DNA of 64,000 nucleotides. Origin: Streptomyces sp. NBC_01304 (GTDB lineage Bacteria > Actinomycetota > Actinomycetes > Streptomycetales > Streptomycetaceae). Shown piece after piece: positions 1 to 8,582 of this stretch. The stretch spans positions 2,046,001-2,110,000 of the forward strand of contig NZ_CP109055.1 of the NCBI RefSeq assembly GCF_035975855.1, written 5' to 3'. How positions within the stretch are numbered: position 1 is the stretch's first letter; each line of letters starts with the position of its first letter. The translations under genes were made by a program, and so were the position numbers. The notes beneath the pieces were generated by a model. That model did no database searches. It was not told where the DNA came from and saw only the letters and a list, made by a program, of their open reading frames with translations.

Positions 1-216
1 GACGGCGAGGTGGAGGCCGGCGCCGGAGCGTTCCTCAAGGCGGGCGACGAGTGGCGGGTCATCGCCGGCGTCGGCCCAGTGCCAAAGGAAGCGCGAGCAA
101 AGGCCGGTTCCTATCGCGGCACGCTCGTCCTGGGGGCAAGCCACGTTGTTCCTCGCAAGAAGCCCAGCTCCGATGGCTCCACGCTCCCCGTACCCACCCA
201 GCCCACCCTGCCCTGA
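1..216 (+). CDS. C-terminal fragment of a gene entering from the left edge (hypothetical)
   Basis: Frame 1 is open from the first base to a TGA at 214-216, with no convincing start inside; the GTG at 10 has no ribosome site that can be seen. The first 25 or so codons end almost only in G or C, as expected for a Streptomyces gene, and read as an ordinary soluble stretch. The last third has poorer codon use and is rich in Pro and Ser. No family is recognised. The frame could equally be chance, because long open frames are common in such GC-rich DNA. It points toward the STAND ATPase gene, which ends at 319 on the other strand. Confidence 0.35.
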   Translation, partial: DGEVEAGAGAFLKAGDEWRVIAGVGPVPKEARAKAGSYRGTLVLGASHVVPRKKPSSDGSTLPVPTQPTLP

Positions 217-318
217 GCTCGGCCTTGATACTGGAGGTCAGGGCGACAAGGCATTCGTACCGGGCGGCAAAGCAGGCGTGGCGGACGGCCTGGGTGCCGG
301 ACCCTCACCCTGAAACGA

Positions 319-3300
319 TCAGCAACTCCGTGGATCCGGCCCCTGCGGCCGCAACCGATAGACGGCTCCGGACTCATCCCCGACCAGGATGACCGGCTCG
401 GTCAGATACGCCGTGACGCACACCTGGATGGGATGATCCCCCGTCCACCGTGCCACCTCCTGCAACTCCGGCACCATCCACAGCCGCACAGTCCGGTCAT
501 AGCTTGCGGTGACGGCCCAGCGGGCATCCGGGCTCAGGGATACCGCGTAGACGGTGTCGTGATGACCGCGTAGGACACCGAGGAGTTCGCCGCTGTCGAG
601 GTTCCACAGCCAGGCTTCGTCTCCACCGCCGGCGAGAGCGATCTGGCCGTCGTCACTGAGGTCGATCGCATAGATGGTGCCCTCGGGACCAGGGAGTGCC
701 TGTACCAGCACTTCACCGCTGACATCCCATTCACGCAGCTTCTGTCGACCGTCCCCGAAAAGGAGACGTTCCGGGCCGCTCCATTGGAGGGCGTAGACCG
801 TTTCGCTGACATCGATCGACTGTCGGTGCTCGCCGGATTCCAGATCCCAGACGTGCACCGAGAGGCCGTCTCCACCAGCGGCAAGGAACCGCGCGTCGGG
901 TGAGAAGGCCAGGGTCCGGATCCTGCCCGTGGGTGTCTCAAGTCGGTGCAGCGTACGTTCCCCGCCGGAGCCGGAGCCGGAGCCGGAGCCGGCGCCGGCG
1001 CCGACGACGTAGACCGTACGGCTGTCCGGACTGCTGGCCAACAACGCGCCGTCGGCGCTCCAGGTGTGAGCACCGGCGTGCGTCGAAGGCACGGGTGTGC
1101 AGTTCAGCAGGGAACCGTCCCGGACGCTCCACGTGCGTTCCGTCCGGTCGTGTCCGACCGAGGTGGCGCGTAGCCCATCCGCACTGAGGGCGATGCTGTG
1201 CACGACGTCGCTATGGCCGTCGGGCGCGGGCTGGTCCTCCCCTTCGAGCCACCACAGGAGGGCGGCATCGTCGTCGCCGCCGGAGGCGATCGAACGCCCG
1301 TCAGGCGAAACGGCGACGGACAGGACCGCACCGGAATGACCTCGCAGAGTACGCAACGCTTCCCCTGTGGCGATCTGCCATGTCCGTACGGTCATGTCGA
1401 GCCCGCCGCTGACCAGGATGCCGAACGGCGCGAGAGTCAGCGAGCACAACTTGGCGTCGTGGCCGTGCAGTTCCTGCAGGAGTTCGCCGGTACGCACGTC
1501 CCACACCCTGATCGTGCCGTCGGCGCCGCCGCACACGAGGGAGCGGCCGTCCTCGCTGATAGCCACTGCTCCGATGGCCCCGCCGGGGTTCACGACGGTC
1601 TCCGGCTCCCTGTCCGTGTCCGTGTGCCAGATCATCAGGTGCCCGTTGTCTAGCGCGCCAACGGCAACGCTGCCGTCCGTGTTCACCGCTACCGCGGTGA
1701 TGGCGTCAAGGCGACCGTCCCAAGTGGCCAGCATCGCCCCGGTTTCCACGTCCCAGAACCGCAGCGTCTTGTCCCACCCGGCGGACACCAGCCTGGTCCC
1801 GTCTCCGCTCACGCCCAGTGAGGTCACCGCGCCCCGGTGTCCGGTGAACGTGCGGATGCGGCGCCCGCTGGTGAGGTTGCACAGGCTGATGGTCCCGTCG
1901 GCAGAGGCGGCGGCGACCGCGTACCCGCCCGGGATGACAGCTGCCGCCAGGATCGGCTTCGTGTGCGCGGTGATGGTGCGGACGAGTCGTCCGGTGTCGA
2001 CCTCCCAGACACGGATCCGCCCGTCCCTGCTGCCGGTGACCAGCCGCCGGTCGTCGGCGAACGCGACTGCCTCGACGATGCCGCCGAAGTCGCGCAGGAT
2101 CCGACGCTGCGGCCCGCCCACGGAAACCGTGCTCGGGGTGAGGGGGCGCAGCCAGATCTCTTCGTCCCAGCTCCCCCATTCCCGTACGAGATTCTCGACG
2201 TCGGGTGCCGGGTCGGCCAGCAGCCGGCTGACGAGCTGCGCGCGGAGCTGGCCCGGGTCGGCGCCGAGGATGGACGCGGAGAGCTGGAGCGCGGAGTGCA
2301 CCGGGATCGTGACGCTGTCCGGGTGGTGCCCGTAGTCGACGAGCAGGTCCACCACGCCGACTCTTTCCATCTTGGTACGCATCCAGTCGAGGTCGACGAG
2401 CAGGTCGCGGAGTTCACCGTAGGAGCGGGCTTCGGCCAGGTGGAGGGCGAGGTTCTCCAGGAAGTACCCGTCGTTCGGTCCGCTGGTCCAGCCGGACGGG
2501 CACCGCGTCCGGTAGCCCTCGACCAGCCGGGAGTGCGCAACGGCGGCGGCATCGGCCGTCTGGCCGCCGGTGACGACGTCGTACTGAAGATCGTGAAGCG
2601 TGAAGGTCTCGCCGTCCTCCGAGGTCAGGAGTGAACGGTCTTCGAACAGGCCGAGCAGATCGCCGACTTGGTGGGAGCTGGTCTGCCAGAGCGCCTCGAC
2701 GGCCGTACGCGGGAAGGGGCCGCGCCCCGAGAAGACGGCCAGTTCGGCGTACCGGTCGCGGTTCTCCTGGTTGGGCAGGGCGTCCAGGCTCAGCCGGATC
2801 GCGGCGATGAGGGTCGGGTGCGGGTAGTCGGCACCGAAGTCGTGCCTGATCGCTTCGAGATCGGCTGTACGCAGCAGTTCGAGCAGGTCCTCCCACCGCC
2901 TGCCGGAGCTGCGCGCCATCGCTCCGACCATGGAGATGCCGAGTGCGAGGTTGCCGACCTCGGCGCACAGGTCGTCGGCGAGCAGCGGTAGCCGGCCCAC
3001 AGGGGTGTCCGCCCATCGGGCGAGCAGTTCCAGGGACTGCTCCAGGGACAGTTCCGCGATGTCGACGATCACCGCGTCCAGGTCGCGGGCCAGCCCGGCG
3101 TCTCGACTGGTGAACAACAGCCCGCACCGATCGCCCAAGCCGTGGAACGCGTCCACCACCGCCCTGTCCCACACATCGTCGAGGACGATCAACACCCGCT
3201 GCCCGGTGAGGAGTTCCGCAAGCGCCTCCTGCCCCTCTTGTACGGTCGTGAACTCCGGGCTCTCCACACCCAGCCGCCGGGCCAGGCCCGCCATCAGTAC

Positions 3301-3786
3301 GGGAATGTCGGGCCGGTGGGCCACCGGGATCCAGCGCACCCCGTCGGGAAACCGTGCCCGTAGCTTCTCGTCATGGGATGCCCGGCCGGCCAGCACCGTC
3401 TTGCCCGCACCGGCCATCCCGACCAGGGCGACCGGCTGATCGAGGTCGGGCCGGAGCGCCGCGACGAGCCGGTTGAATTCGTCAGGCCGCTCCACGAAGC
3501 GCCGGGGCGCGGCCGGCCGTGCCCCGAGGAACCGCCCCGCCCCTGGGGCGGGTTCCGGCACGGGCACCCCGACGAACAGGCTCGCCGGCAGCACCAGCGC
3601 GCCAAACGCCCCGACGACTATCTGCTGCCACCCGTTGAGAGGTCCCTCGATGCTGGTGCCTGCCAGTGAAATCCCGCCACCGAGAAGTCCCACGAGCACC
3701 AGCAGGCAGCCGGCGAGAAAGAGGGTGACGTTCGCCTGGGACAGACGCTGCTTGAGCGGCCCAGGCGATCTCCCCATGTTCGGCAT
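319..3786 (-). CDS. Membrane-anchored STAND (NB-ARC-like) ATPase with C-terminal WD40 repeats
   Basis: This is an 1155-residue protein built like an APAF-1-type signalling ATPase. Two hydrophobic segments at about 20-44 and 55-75 should place the N terminus in the membrane. A P-loop GMAGAGKT lies at 123-130, a Walker B VLIVLDDVW at 198-206 and a sensor-like LFTSRD at 224-229, followed by helical domains with an MHD-like LHDLQYDV near residue 400. From about 540 to the end there are roughly a dozen WD40 blades with GH and WD signatures. A Gly-Ser linker (GSGSGSGSGG) interrupts the propeller and is coded by a GGAGCC-type repeat near 960-1005. Such proteins oligomerise on sensing a ligand; the trigger and output here are unknown. 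The start is uncertain: ATGs at 3786 and 3777 both lack a good ribosome site. Confidence 0.85.
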   Translation of the reverse strand: MPNMGRSPGPLKQRLSQANVTLFLAGCLLVLVGLLGGGISLAGTSIEGPLNGWQQIVVGAFGALVLPASLFVGVPVPEPAPGAGRFLGARPAAPRRFVERPDEFNRLVAALRPDLDQPVALVGMAGAGKTVLAGRASHDEKLRARFPDGVRWIPVAHRPDIPVLMAGLARRLGVESPEFTTVQEGQEALAELLTGQRVLIVLDDVWDRAVVDAFHGLGDRCGLLFTSRDAGLARDLDAVIVDIAELSLEQSLELLARWADTPVGRLPLLADDLCAEVGNLALGISMVGAMARSSGRRWEDLLELLRTADLEAIRHDFGADYPHPTLIAAIRLSLDALPNQENRDRYAELAVFSGRGPFPRTAVEALWQTSSHQVGDLLGLFEDRSLLTSEDGETFTLHDLQYDVVTGGQTADAAAVAHSRLVEGYRTRCPSGWTSGPNDGYFLENLALHLAEARSYGELRDLLVDLDWMRTKMERVGVVDLLVDYGHHPDSVTIPVHSALQLSASILGADPGQLRAQLVSRLLADPAPDVENLVREWGSWDEEIWLRPLTPSTVSVGGPQRRILRDFGGIVEAVAFADDRRLVTGSRDGRIRVWEVDTGRLVRTITAHTKPILAAAVIPGGYAVAAASADGTISLCNLTSGRRIRTFTGHRGAVTSLGVSGDGTRLVSAGWDKTLRFWDVETGAMLATWDGRLDAITAVAVNTDGSVAVGALDNGHLMIWHTDTDREPETVVNPGGAIGAVAISEDGRSLVCGGADGTIRVWDVRTGELLQELHGHDAKLCSLTLAPFGILVSGGLDMTVRTWQIATGEALRTLRGHSGAVLSVAVSPDGRSIASGGDDDAALLWWLEGEDQPAPDGHSDVVHSIALSADGLRATSVGHDRTERTWSVRDGSLLNCTPVPSTHAGAHTWSADGALLASSPDSRTVYVVGAGAGSGSGSGSGGERTLHRLETPTGRIRTLAFSPDARFLAAGGDGLSVHVWDLESGEHRQSIDVSETVYALQWSGPERLLFGDGRQKLREWDVSGEVLVQALPGPEGTIYAIDLSDDGQIALAGGGDEAWLWNLDSGELLGVLRGHHDTVYAVSLSPDARWAVTASYDRTVRLWMVPELQEVARWTGDHPIQVCVTAYLTEPVILVGDESGAVYRLRPQGPDPRSC

Positions 3787-4530
3787 CGTAGGAGGTCTGC
3801 TTCCTCAACCCGATCGACTTTCCAAATTGGGTGCGGATCCCTTGGCGGGATGAGCGGCTGTCCGGTACGAGGGAGACGGCGTTGGCTCCGTTGGCATGCA
3901 AGGAATCTCGGACGCCTGGGCGGGTTAAGGGTCGCGACAACGGCGGGATGCGGTCGCCTGGGCTCACCGAGGATGAATAGCCCGCAGGGACACCGGCTGT
4001 GGTGGTAACCGACCATCCCTCTTGGTCCGGGCTCGTCGGGGTTCCGCTCTGGGGCGCCGACATCCTCTGGTCGGAGGATGACTCCGGGCTTCGGCTGCCG
4101 ATCGCCGTGGAGCTTCGTGCAACTGCTGCCATCGCGTGGCTGGTCGCGGGCCGTCCGGCACAGTGGCCCTCGGACGGACGCATCTACTTCGCATCAGCAG
4201 CCTCGCCCCCAGATCACCGCGGTCACTCGCGGCCGACCATGGCCCCACGGCACGAACAGTGCCGAACCGATGAACGCTCCAACCGACGCCTGTGCCGCCT
4301 GTGCCACCGGTGTTGTTCAAAGCGGCCAGGCCAGGTGGCCGACCCGGACGATGCAGCCAACCACCGGCGTTTCGCCGACGGCCGCGATAGCGGTGTCCCT
4401 GCAGTGGGCGGGGCGTTGAGAACGCGGGATACGAGAGGCTGAGTGACGGTCTCCGCGGAAACGCGCAGGATGTCCCGGAACTGTGGCTTCCACCACGGCG
4501 GACGTGATCATGTCATGGTGAGATCACCGC
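3787..4530. other. Long intergenic region, possible gene debris
   Basis: These 744 bases lie between the divergent STAND ATPase and the DUF6215-like gene. A plus-strand frame from 3999 to 4442 keeps fairly high third-position GC for its first 60 codons, which might be the remains of a gene, but its second half does not look protein-coding and no family is recognised. No clear terminator, tRNA or repeat is visible. Confidence 0.3.
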
Positions 4531-5526
4531 ATGCTCGGTTTCCTCATCCGTCTCCTGCCCTTCTGGGTCCGCGAGCCGCTGCTCATCGCGCTCGGGGCTG
4601 TCCTCGGCGGACGCATCATGTATCTCGCTGTCCGCGAGCACGACCTGGTCCCGGCCGGCCTCGGCGTGGTGTTCCTCGTGTTCACCGCGGTACGCGTCCA
4701 CGTGGTGCTGCGTGCCCTGCGCGCACGCCGGAACCCGAGTACGGCGGCCTTGGCAGACGGGGCGGCGGTCGACGATGCAGCCCAGTCCCAGCGCGAAGCA
4801 GGGCCGCGCCCCGACCCGGACGCTCCGCAGAAGGAGCCCAACGTGTGGGGCCAGGCCATCGCGGCCGTGGCCGTGTTTGGAGCACTCGGGGCCGCTCTGT
4901 GGGTGTCTGAACGTGTGCTTCCGTCCGATGACAACACACCGCGGTCCGCCTCGTGTTCGGCCGGGGAACACACGAAGTTGCCGGCGACATACAAGCAGAC
5001 GCCCCGGCCCGCGACCGGCGACGAGCTCTGCAAGGTCCTCAACCGGCCCGACCTGGCCCGGTTGCTCGGCACGCCCGAAGAGATCGCGACCACGGTCTCC
5101 GGCACCAACAACACCGCTCCCCTGACGGACGGGAAGGTCGCCCTGCCGGAGGCCGAGGTCAGGTTCGACACGTACACCGTGAATCTCTCGGCCACTTACA
5201 ACCACCTGTCGATCGCCCAGTACGTGAACCTGATGAAGTACGGCAACGAACAGGACGTCAAGACGCTCACCGTTCTTGGCCGACCAGCGGTCTTCGCCTC
5301 GGATCACACGATGAAGCTCGAGATCAGTCTCGGCGGCGGCTCCGGCGGACCCGTCGAACAAGGCCCCCTGGCCAGGACGTTGACCGTGGCTCGCGACCGG
5401 ACGGACCACGGCGGCTACTACGAAGTCACCGTCTGGAGCACGTCCGGCGCCCTGCCCGACGACAGTGCGCTCCTCGACATCGCAAAGAAGGTTCTTCCGA
5501 AGATCCCGGAGCGGACTGGCCGATGA
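4531..5526 (+). CDS. DUF6215-like membrane-anchored hypothetical protein
   Basis: This 331-residue protein has hydrophobic segments at about residues 1-30 and 48-66, and a third at about 108-126 after a charged, proline-rich linker that starts the phrase NVWGQAIAAVAVFGALGAAL. The remaining 200 residues are polar and probably extracytoplasmic, with two cysteines near 140 and 165. The NVWGQAIAAVAV segment and the following domain match my memory of the Streptomyces family DUF6215, whose members are usually shorter, so the two N-terminal segments may be an added domain. The function is unknown. The ATG follows GGTGAGA at a reasonable distance. There is no operon partner: the next gene on this strand starts more than 300 bases downstream. 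Confidence 0.7.
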   Translation: MLGFLIRLLPFWVREPLLIALGAVLGGRIMYLAVREHDLVPAGLGVVFLVFTAVRVHVVLRALRARRNPSTAALADGAAVDDAAQSQREAGPRPDPDAPQKEPNVWGQAIAAVAVFGALGAALWVSERVLPSDDNTPRSASCSAGEHTKLPATYKQTPRPATGDELCKVLNRPDLARLLGTPEEIATTVSGTNNTAPLTDGKVALPEAEVRFDTYTVNLSATYNHLSIAQYVNLMKYGNEQDVKTLTVLGRPAVFASDHTMKLEISLGGGSGGPVEQGPLARTLTVARDRTDHGGYYEVTVWSTSGALPDDSALLDIAKKVLPKIPERTGR

Positions 5527-5847
5527 GACGCCGCAGTCTCTGCTGCGGAACTCATTGCCTCATGGCCAACGCCCTGCCCGGTTCGGCACACGCGCCGGCC
5601 CCGTCCCAAGAACGCACGCCAGACTGACGTCCTCTCACGTTCCACGTTCCACGTCCCACTTGGCTCACGAGCCCCGGCCCAATGATCGGCTGGCTATCGA
5701 GCAACCCCAGACAAATGACTTCAACGGGCCCGCGTTCGCTGCAAGAAGGGGCATCCGCTGGGGCGGGCGCCACCTGAGGGCCGCGGCAGACCGTACTGCG
5801 AGACGGCAGAGAGTGGGCTCACCACGCCATGTGAAAGGTTGGACAGC
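5527..5847. other. Intergenic region without recognisable feature
   Basis: Between the DUF6215-like gene and the S1-domain gene I see no credible gene, strong hairpin or repeat. Only the ribosome-binding sequence GAAAGG at 5833-5838 in front of the S1 gene stands out. Confidence 0.5.
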
Positions 5848-6411
5848 ATGGACTGGCAGGCGGAGAGCCCAGAACTCTGGGCGTTCCTGGGATCGCTGCA
5901 CTGCGGCGAGACCCTCTCCGGCACGGTCGCGGCGATCGAGCGGTTCGGCGTCTTCGTGGCTCTGGACGATGGCCCCGCGCATCCGCTCTTCCCCGGCGTC
6001 GGGTTCGTCACGATCCCCGAACTGTCCTGGCGGCGATTCGAAGCGGCTTCCGATGTCGTTCAGGTTGGGCAGCGCGTGTCAGGTGAGTTCCTTCAGTTCG
6101 ACACCTGGAATGCCGAGGCCAGGCTTTCCTTGCGCGCAATGCAGCCCGACCCGTTCCAGACATTCACCGAGTCGATTGCCGTGGGCCAAGAACTGCAGGG
6201 ACGCGTCACCAAGTTGGTGCCGTTCGGGGTCTTCGTCCGAGTCGCTGACGGGATCGAGGGACTGGTCCACCTTCGGGATCTCACGTCAACGCCCGTGGAG
6301 GCGCCAGAGGATGTCGTCCAGGTCGGCGACGATGTCACGGTCGTCGTGACCGAAGTCGACCGAGAAACACGCCGACTGTCCCTCTCCCGACGAACGGCAG
6401 GTCGCCCCTGA
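5848..6411 (+). CDS. Protein with two S1 RNA-binding domains
   Basis: This 187-residue soluble protein is made almost wholly of two S1-type OB folds. The first covers about residues 17-95, starting GETLSGTVAAIERFGVFVAL. The second covers about 107-180 and carries the classic S1 phrases GRVTKLVPFGVFVRV, GIEGLVHLRDL and RRLSLSRR. S1 domains bind single-stranded RNA; pairs like this occur in small actinobacterial proteins of unknown role, unlike the four to six repeats of ribosomal protein S1. The ATG at 5848 was chosen because GAAAGG ends nine bases before it; a TTG at 5839 lies too close to that site. It sits alone, convergent with the gene at 6546-7094. Confidence 0.8.
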   Translation: MDWQAESPELWAFLGSLHCGETLSGTVAAIERFGVFVALDDGPAHPLFPGVGFVTIPELSWRRFEAASDVVQVGQRVSGEFLQFDTWNAEARLSLRAMQPDPFQTFTESIAVGQELQGRVTKLVPFGVFVRVADGIEGLVHLRDLTSTPVEAPEDVVQVGDDVTVVVTEVDRETRRLSLSRRTAGRP

Positions 6412-6545
6412 CCTCCGATGACCCAGGCCGGTGAAGGGCAGGGCCCTGCTCAACCCGGCGAACCAATGTGGTCACAGCACGGGGGATGCTGCACACGTGA
6501 TTGAGCGAGAAGCCGCAGCCGCAACAACGCTCCGGCTGGAGCGGA

Positions 6546-7094
6546 TCAATCACCGCGTTCCAGGGTGACGCGGCTGCGAACCGGCTGTGCTCGCCACATC
6601 GCTGCCAGCTGAGGGTACGAGTGCATCAGACGGCGGTTGTCCGCAAGCACGGTGTCTCGGGGAGCGCCGATCTCCGCAGCGTCGAATCCGGTGTCCTGGA
6701 GGCCGATACTGTCGAGGTCCGACCAGGCCGGATCGTCCGCAAAGCGCAGTTCCAACTCGACCAACCAGTAGGCAGGTTGTCGGTCCGGATCGCTCTGGTC
6801 ACGGTCCGAGACGGCCAGCTGCCGACCGAAGGACAGCGTCGGCTGCCCCGCGTTCCAGTCCCCCTTGCCCCATTGGGCGATGATGCAGTCTCCGTCGTCG
6901 CCCGGGCCTTCGATGCCGCTGATCAAGACCTGCGAGAACTCTGCGAATGCCTCCCATGCGGCTTCCACATCCACAACCGCATCGGGCTCAACACCGCGGC
7001 GCTGCAAGATGTGTGCAAAAGCGTCGGCGCTGGAGCTCCAGGGGATGGGCATGCCGGATGCTACCGCCGCGCGCCTGACCGCCGGCGGATGCAT
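6546..7094 (-). CDS. Hypothetical cytoplasmic protein
   Basis: This 182-residue protein begins MHPPAVRRAAVASGMPIPW. It has no membrane segment or signal and reads as an acidic alpha/beta protein, with phrases such as AWEAFAEFSQVLISGIEGPGDD and a WLVELELRFADDP strand. From memory, similar Streptomyces proteins of about 180 residues start at this methionine and are uncharacterised. Translation further upstream in the same frame crosses the tRNA scar at 7283-7343, so an earlier start is unlikely. The ribosome site is weak. Function unknown. Confidence 0.6.
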   Translation of the reverse strand: MHPPAVRRAAVASGMPIPWSSSADAFAHILQRRGVEPDAVVDVEAAWEAFAEFSQVLISGIEGPGDDGDCIIAQWGKGDWNAGQPTLSFGRQLAVSDRDQSDPDRQPAYWLVELELRFADDPAWSDLDSIGLQDTGFDAAEIGAPRDTVLADNRRLMHSYPQLAAMWRAQPVRSRVTLERGD

Positions 7095-7282
7095 TCGCTT
7101 GTCAGTACGAGCGGCTAGGGTCGGTGGCGCGTGGTCGGCGGCGAGGAATCCAACTCTGAAATGCAGCTGCATCCCTGGTCCTGTCCGGGGGCGGTCCGGT
7201 ATCCAGTCCGTGGCCCAACCGACGGTCGGGCATCGTCGATGGCTAAGAGGAGACCTGCCTGCACCGACCACGCGCCACCTCG

Positions 7283-7343
7283 AACGGCCTTGAAAATCGT
7301 CGTTGCGTGCGAGTGACCGTGGGGTCCAATCCCACACCCACCG
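7283..7343 (+). tRNA. 3' half of a tRNA-Ser(UGA), truncated relic / likely att scar
   Basis: The segment reads like the 3' part of a serine tRNA. It has an anticodon stem-loop with CTTGAAA (anticodon TGA) at 7289-7295 and a long variable arm GTTGC/GTGAC. A T-arm stem GTGGG/CCCAC closes a loop GTCCAAT in place of the expected TTC-AAT type. The 3' acceptor strand ACCCACC is followed by discriminator G. No matching 5' acceptor strand or D-arm exists upstream, so it is not a working gene. One anticodon-stem pair and the T-loop carry changes, which shows decay. A displaced tRNA 3' end is the usual footprint of integrase-mediated insertion. Because the fragment points rightward, the intact tRNA and the former element would lie to the left. 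Confidence 0.65.
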
Positions 7344-7579
7344 CGCAGGTAGTAGCGCTGGAAGCGGCCGCTGACCAGGGATGGCGAATTCAAGGGGCCA
7401 TTCTCGTGTCCGCTCCCTGTGATCAACCGGTGTTACCCGTGGCTCCTTCCTCGATGGGGCCCGCGAGGTGCACGGACTGCGCAAGTGAGGCAGAGCAGCC
7501 GCTTCTACCGTTGATCCTCTGGTGCCCGTTCCCTGGAGTCGGCAGCATGTGGCTTACCCGTAGCCGTTCGGGGGGCAGC

Positions 7580-7867
7580 ATGTCGAAGATCCGCATGACC
7601 GCGTCCGGACTCGTCACCTCGTGGGCCTTTTCGCTCGCGGTGTGTGCGCCGATCTCGTACCTGTGGGGACGTGAGGCCTCGGGATGGGAAGCACCACCGC
7701 CAGGGATCATCCAGGGCGCCGACTCGAACGAAATCCTCAGCGTTCTTCCCCATGTAGCCACGCGCTTCGGCCTGCTGGCGCTCCTGGCCACGGCGCTCTG
7801 GCTGTACGTCGGCTACCGGCAGGTGTGTGCCAAGCGGCCGACTCGCGGAGTGACTCCGACCTCGTGA
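7580..7867 (+). CDS. Small membrane protein, hypothetical
   Basis: The 95-residue product starts MSKIRMTASGLVTSWAF. It has a hydrophobic segment at about residues 7-26 and a second at about 63-83 (RFGLLALLATALWLYVGYRQV), ending in a short basic tail. The intervening 35 residues are probably outside the membrane. The ATG at 7580 is preceded by a run of six Gs (7570-7575) that can serve as a ribosome site. No family is recognised. It lies between the tRNA-Ser scar and an IS110 relic, so it may be a leftover of an accessory element. Confidence 0.6.
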   Translation: MSKIRMTASGLVTSWAFSLAVCAPISYLWGREASGWEAPPPGIIQGADSNEILSVLPHVATRFGLLALLATALWLYVGYRQVCAKRPTRGVTPTS

Positions 7868-7892
7868 GGTCAGTGGAGTCTCAATGGCCGTG

Positions 7893-8110
7893 TCAAGCTG
7901 CCGCTTGGACCGCCGGCGGGACTGTGCTGAAGCGTCGCTTCCTCAAGTAGTAGTCGCGGTTGGGGCCTTCGCGAATCGACGCATGCTGGTCCGGGCGGGC
8001 AGGTAGTAGACCCGGCGTAGGCGTCGGCTGTACCACTTGGGGCGGTGGAGGTTGCCAGTGCGGCGTCCGGATTCCCTGGGAACGGGCACGAGGCCGGCAG
8101 CGGAGGGGGT
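7893..8110 (-). pseudogene. Remnant of the C terminus of an IS110-family transposase
   Basis: Two minus-strand frames together keep the tail of an IS110-type transposase. One frame (from about 8101) gives LVPVPRESGRRTGNLHRP, then WYSRRLRRVYYL, matching the family's second conserved region as I remember it. A frameshift then moves into EGPNRDYYLRKR, after which about 30 residues are missing before the usual terminal phrase, here FSTVPPAVQAAA, with the stop at 7893-7895. Nothing upstream of 8110 resembles the DEDD catalytic domain. The element is therefore frameshifted, internally deleted and cannot move. Confidence 0.75.
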
Positions 8111-8284
8111 GGTCGTCCCGACCAAGCAGTGGGCGACGGCCGAGAGGGGCCCTGCTCCCCACGCCTGCGGGGTTGCCCCCCGACCGAGCGGCCGACCTGG
8201 GATCGACCTCTGCTTCCCGCGCCCACAGAGTGAGTTTCCGTCGGCCGACCAAGCCCGGGCACGCCCAAAGCCCCGAACACGAAT

Positions 8285-8311
8285 GAGGGGCCATCCAAAG
8301 GACGGCCCCTC
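8285..8311 (-). terminator. Hairpin terminator after tRNA-Pro
   Basis: An 8-bp stem GAGGGGCC/GGCCCCTC, extended by inner pairs around an AAA loop, lies just downstream of the tRNA-Pro gene on its strand. There is no long T-run, as is usual in Streptomyces. Confidence 0.7.
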
Positions 8312-8337
8312 ACCAGCGGAAATATCCGACATCACTG

Positions 8338-8411
<74 letters not shown>

Positions 8412-8544
8412 GTGCTCATCTGACCTGGGGTTTCCCCTGGCCGGACGCGCACGGAAACAATACCGCACTCGGGACCGTGGTCGTGAACGCGTTTTACGGC
8501 GCGCGGGTACACCGGCACCGGCACACACCTGAGCCTGCGAGGGC

Positions 8545-8575
8545 TTGACCTCAAGTTTGGTTCAGGTTGCACGAT
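8545..8575 (+). promoter_or_regulatory. MerR-type operator/promoter, probably leaderless
   Basis: A -35-like TTGACC at 8545-8550 and a CACGAT at 8570-8575 are separated by 19 bp, the long spacer typical of MerR-family promoters. The spacer holds the dyad ACCT-C-AA-N6-TT-C-AGGT (8549-8568). A transcript starting about seven bases after the -10 would begin at or next to the ATG at 8583, leaving no room for a ribosome site. No MerR gene is present in the window. Confidence 0.7.
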
Positions 8576-8582
8576 CCCTGTC

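Noticed and set aside
3999..4442. Possible gene upstream of the DUF6215-like protein
   Set aside because: Early codons look coding, but the second half is Arg/Cys/His-rich without codon bias, no start signal is seen and no family fits.
5523..5627. Short frame directly after the DUF6215-like gene
   Set aside because: About 34 codons overlapping the stop region, no ribosome site and no recognisable sequence.
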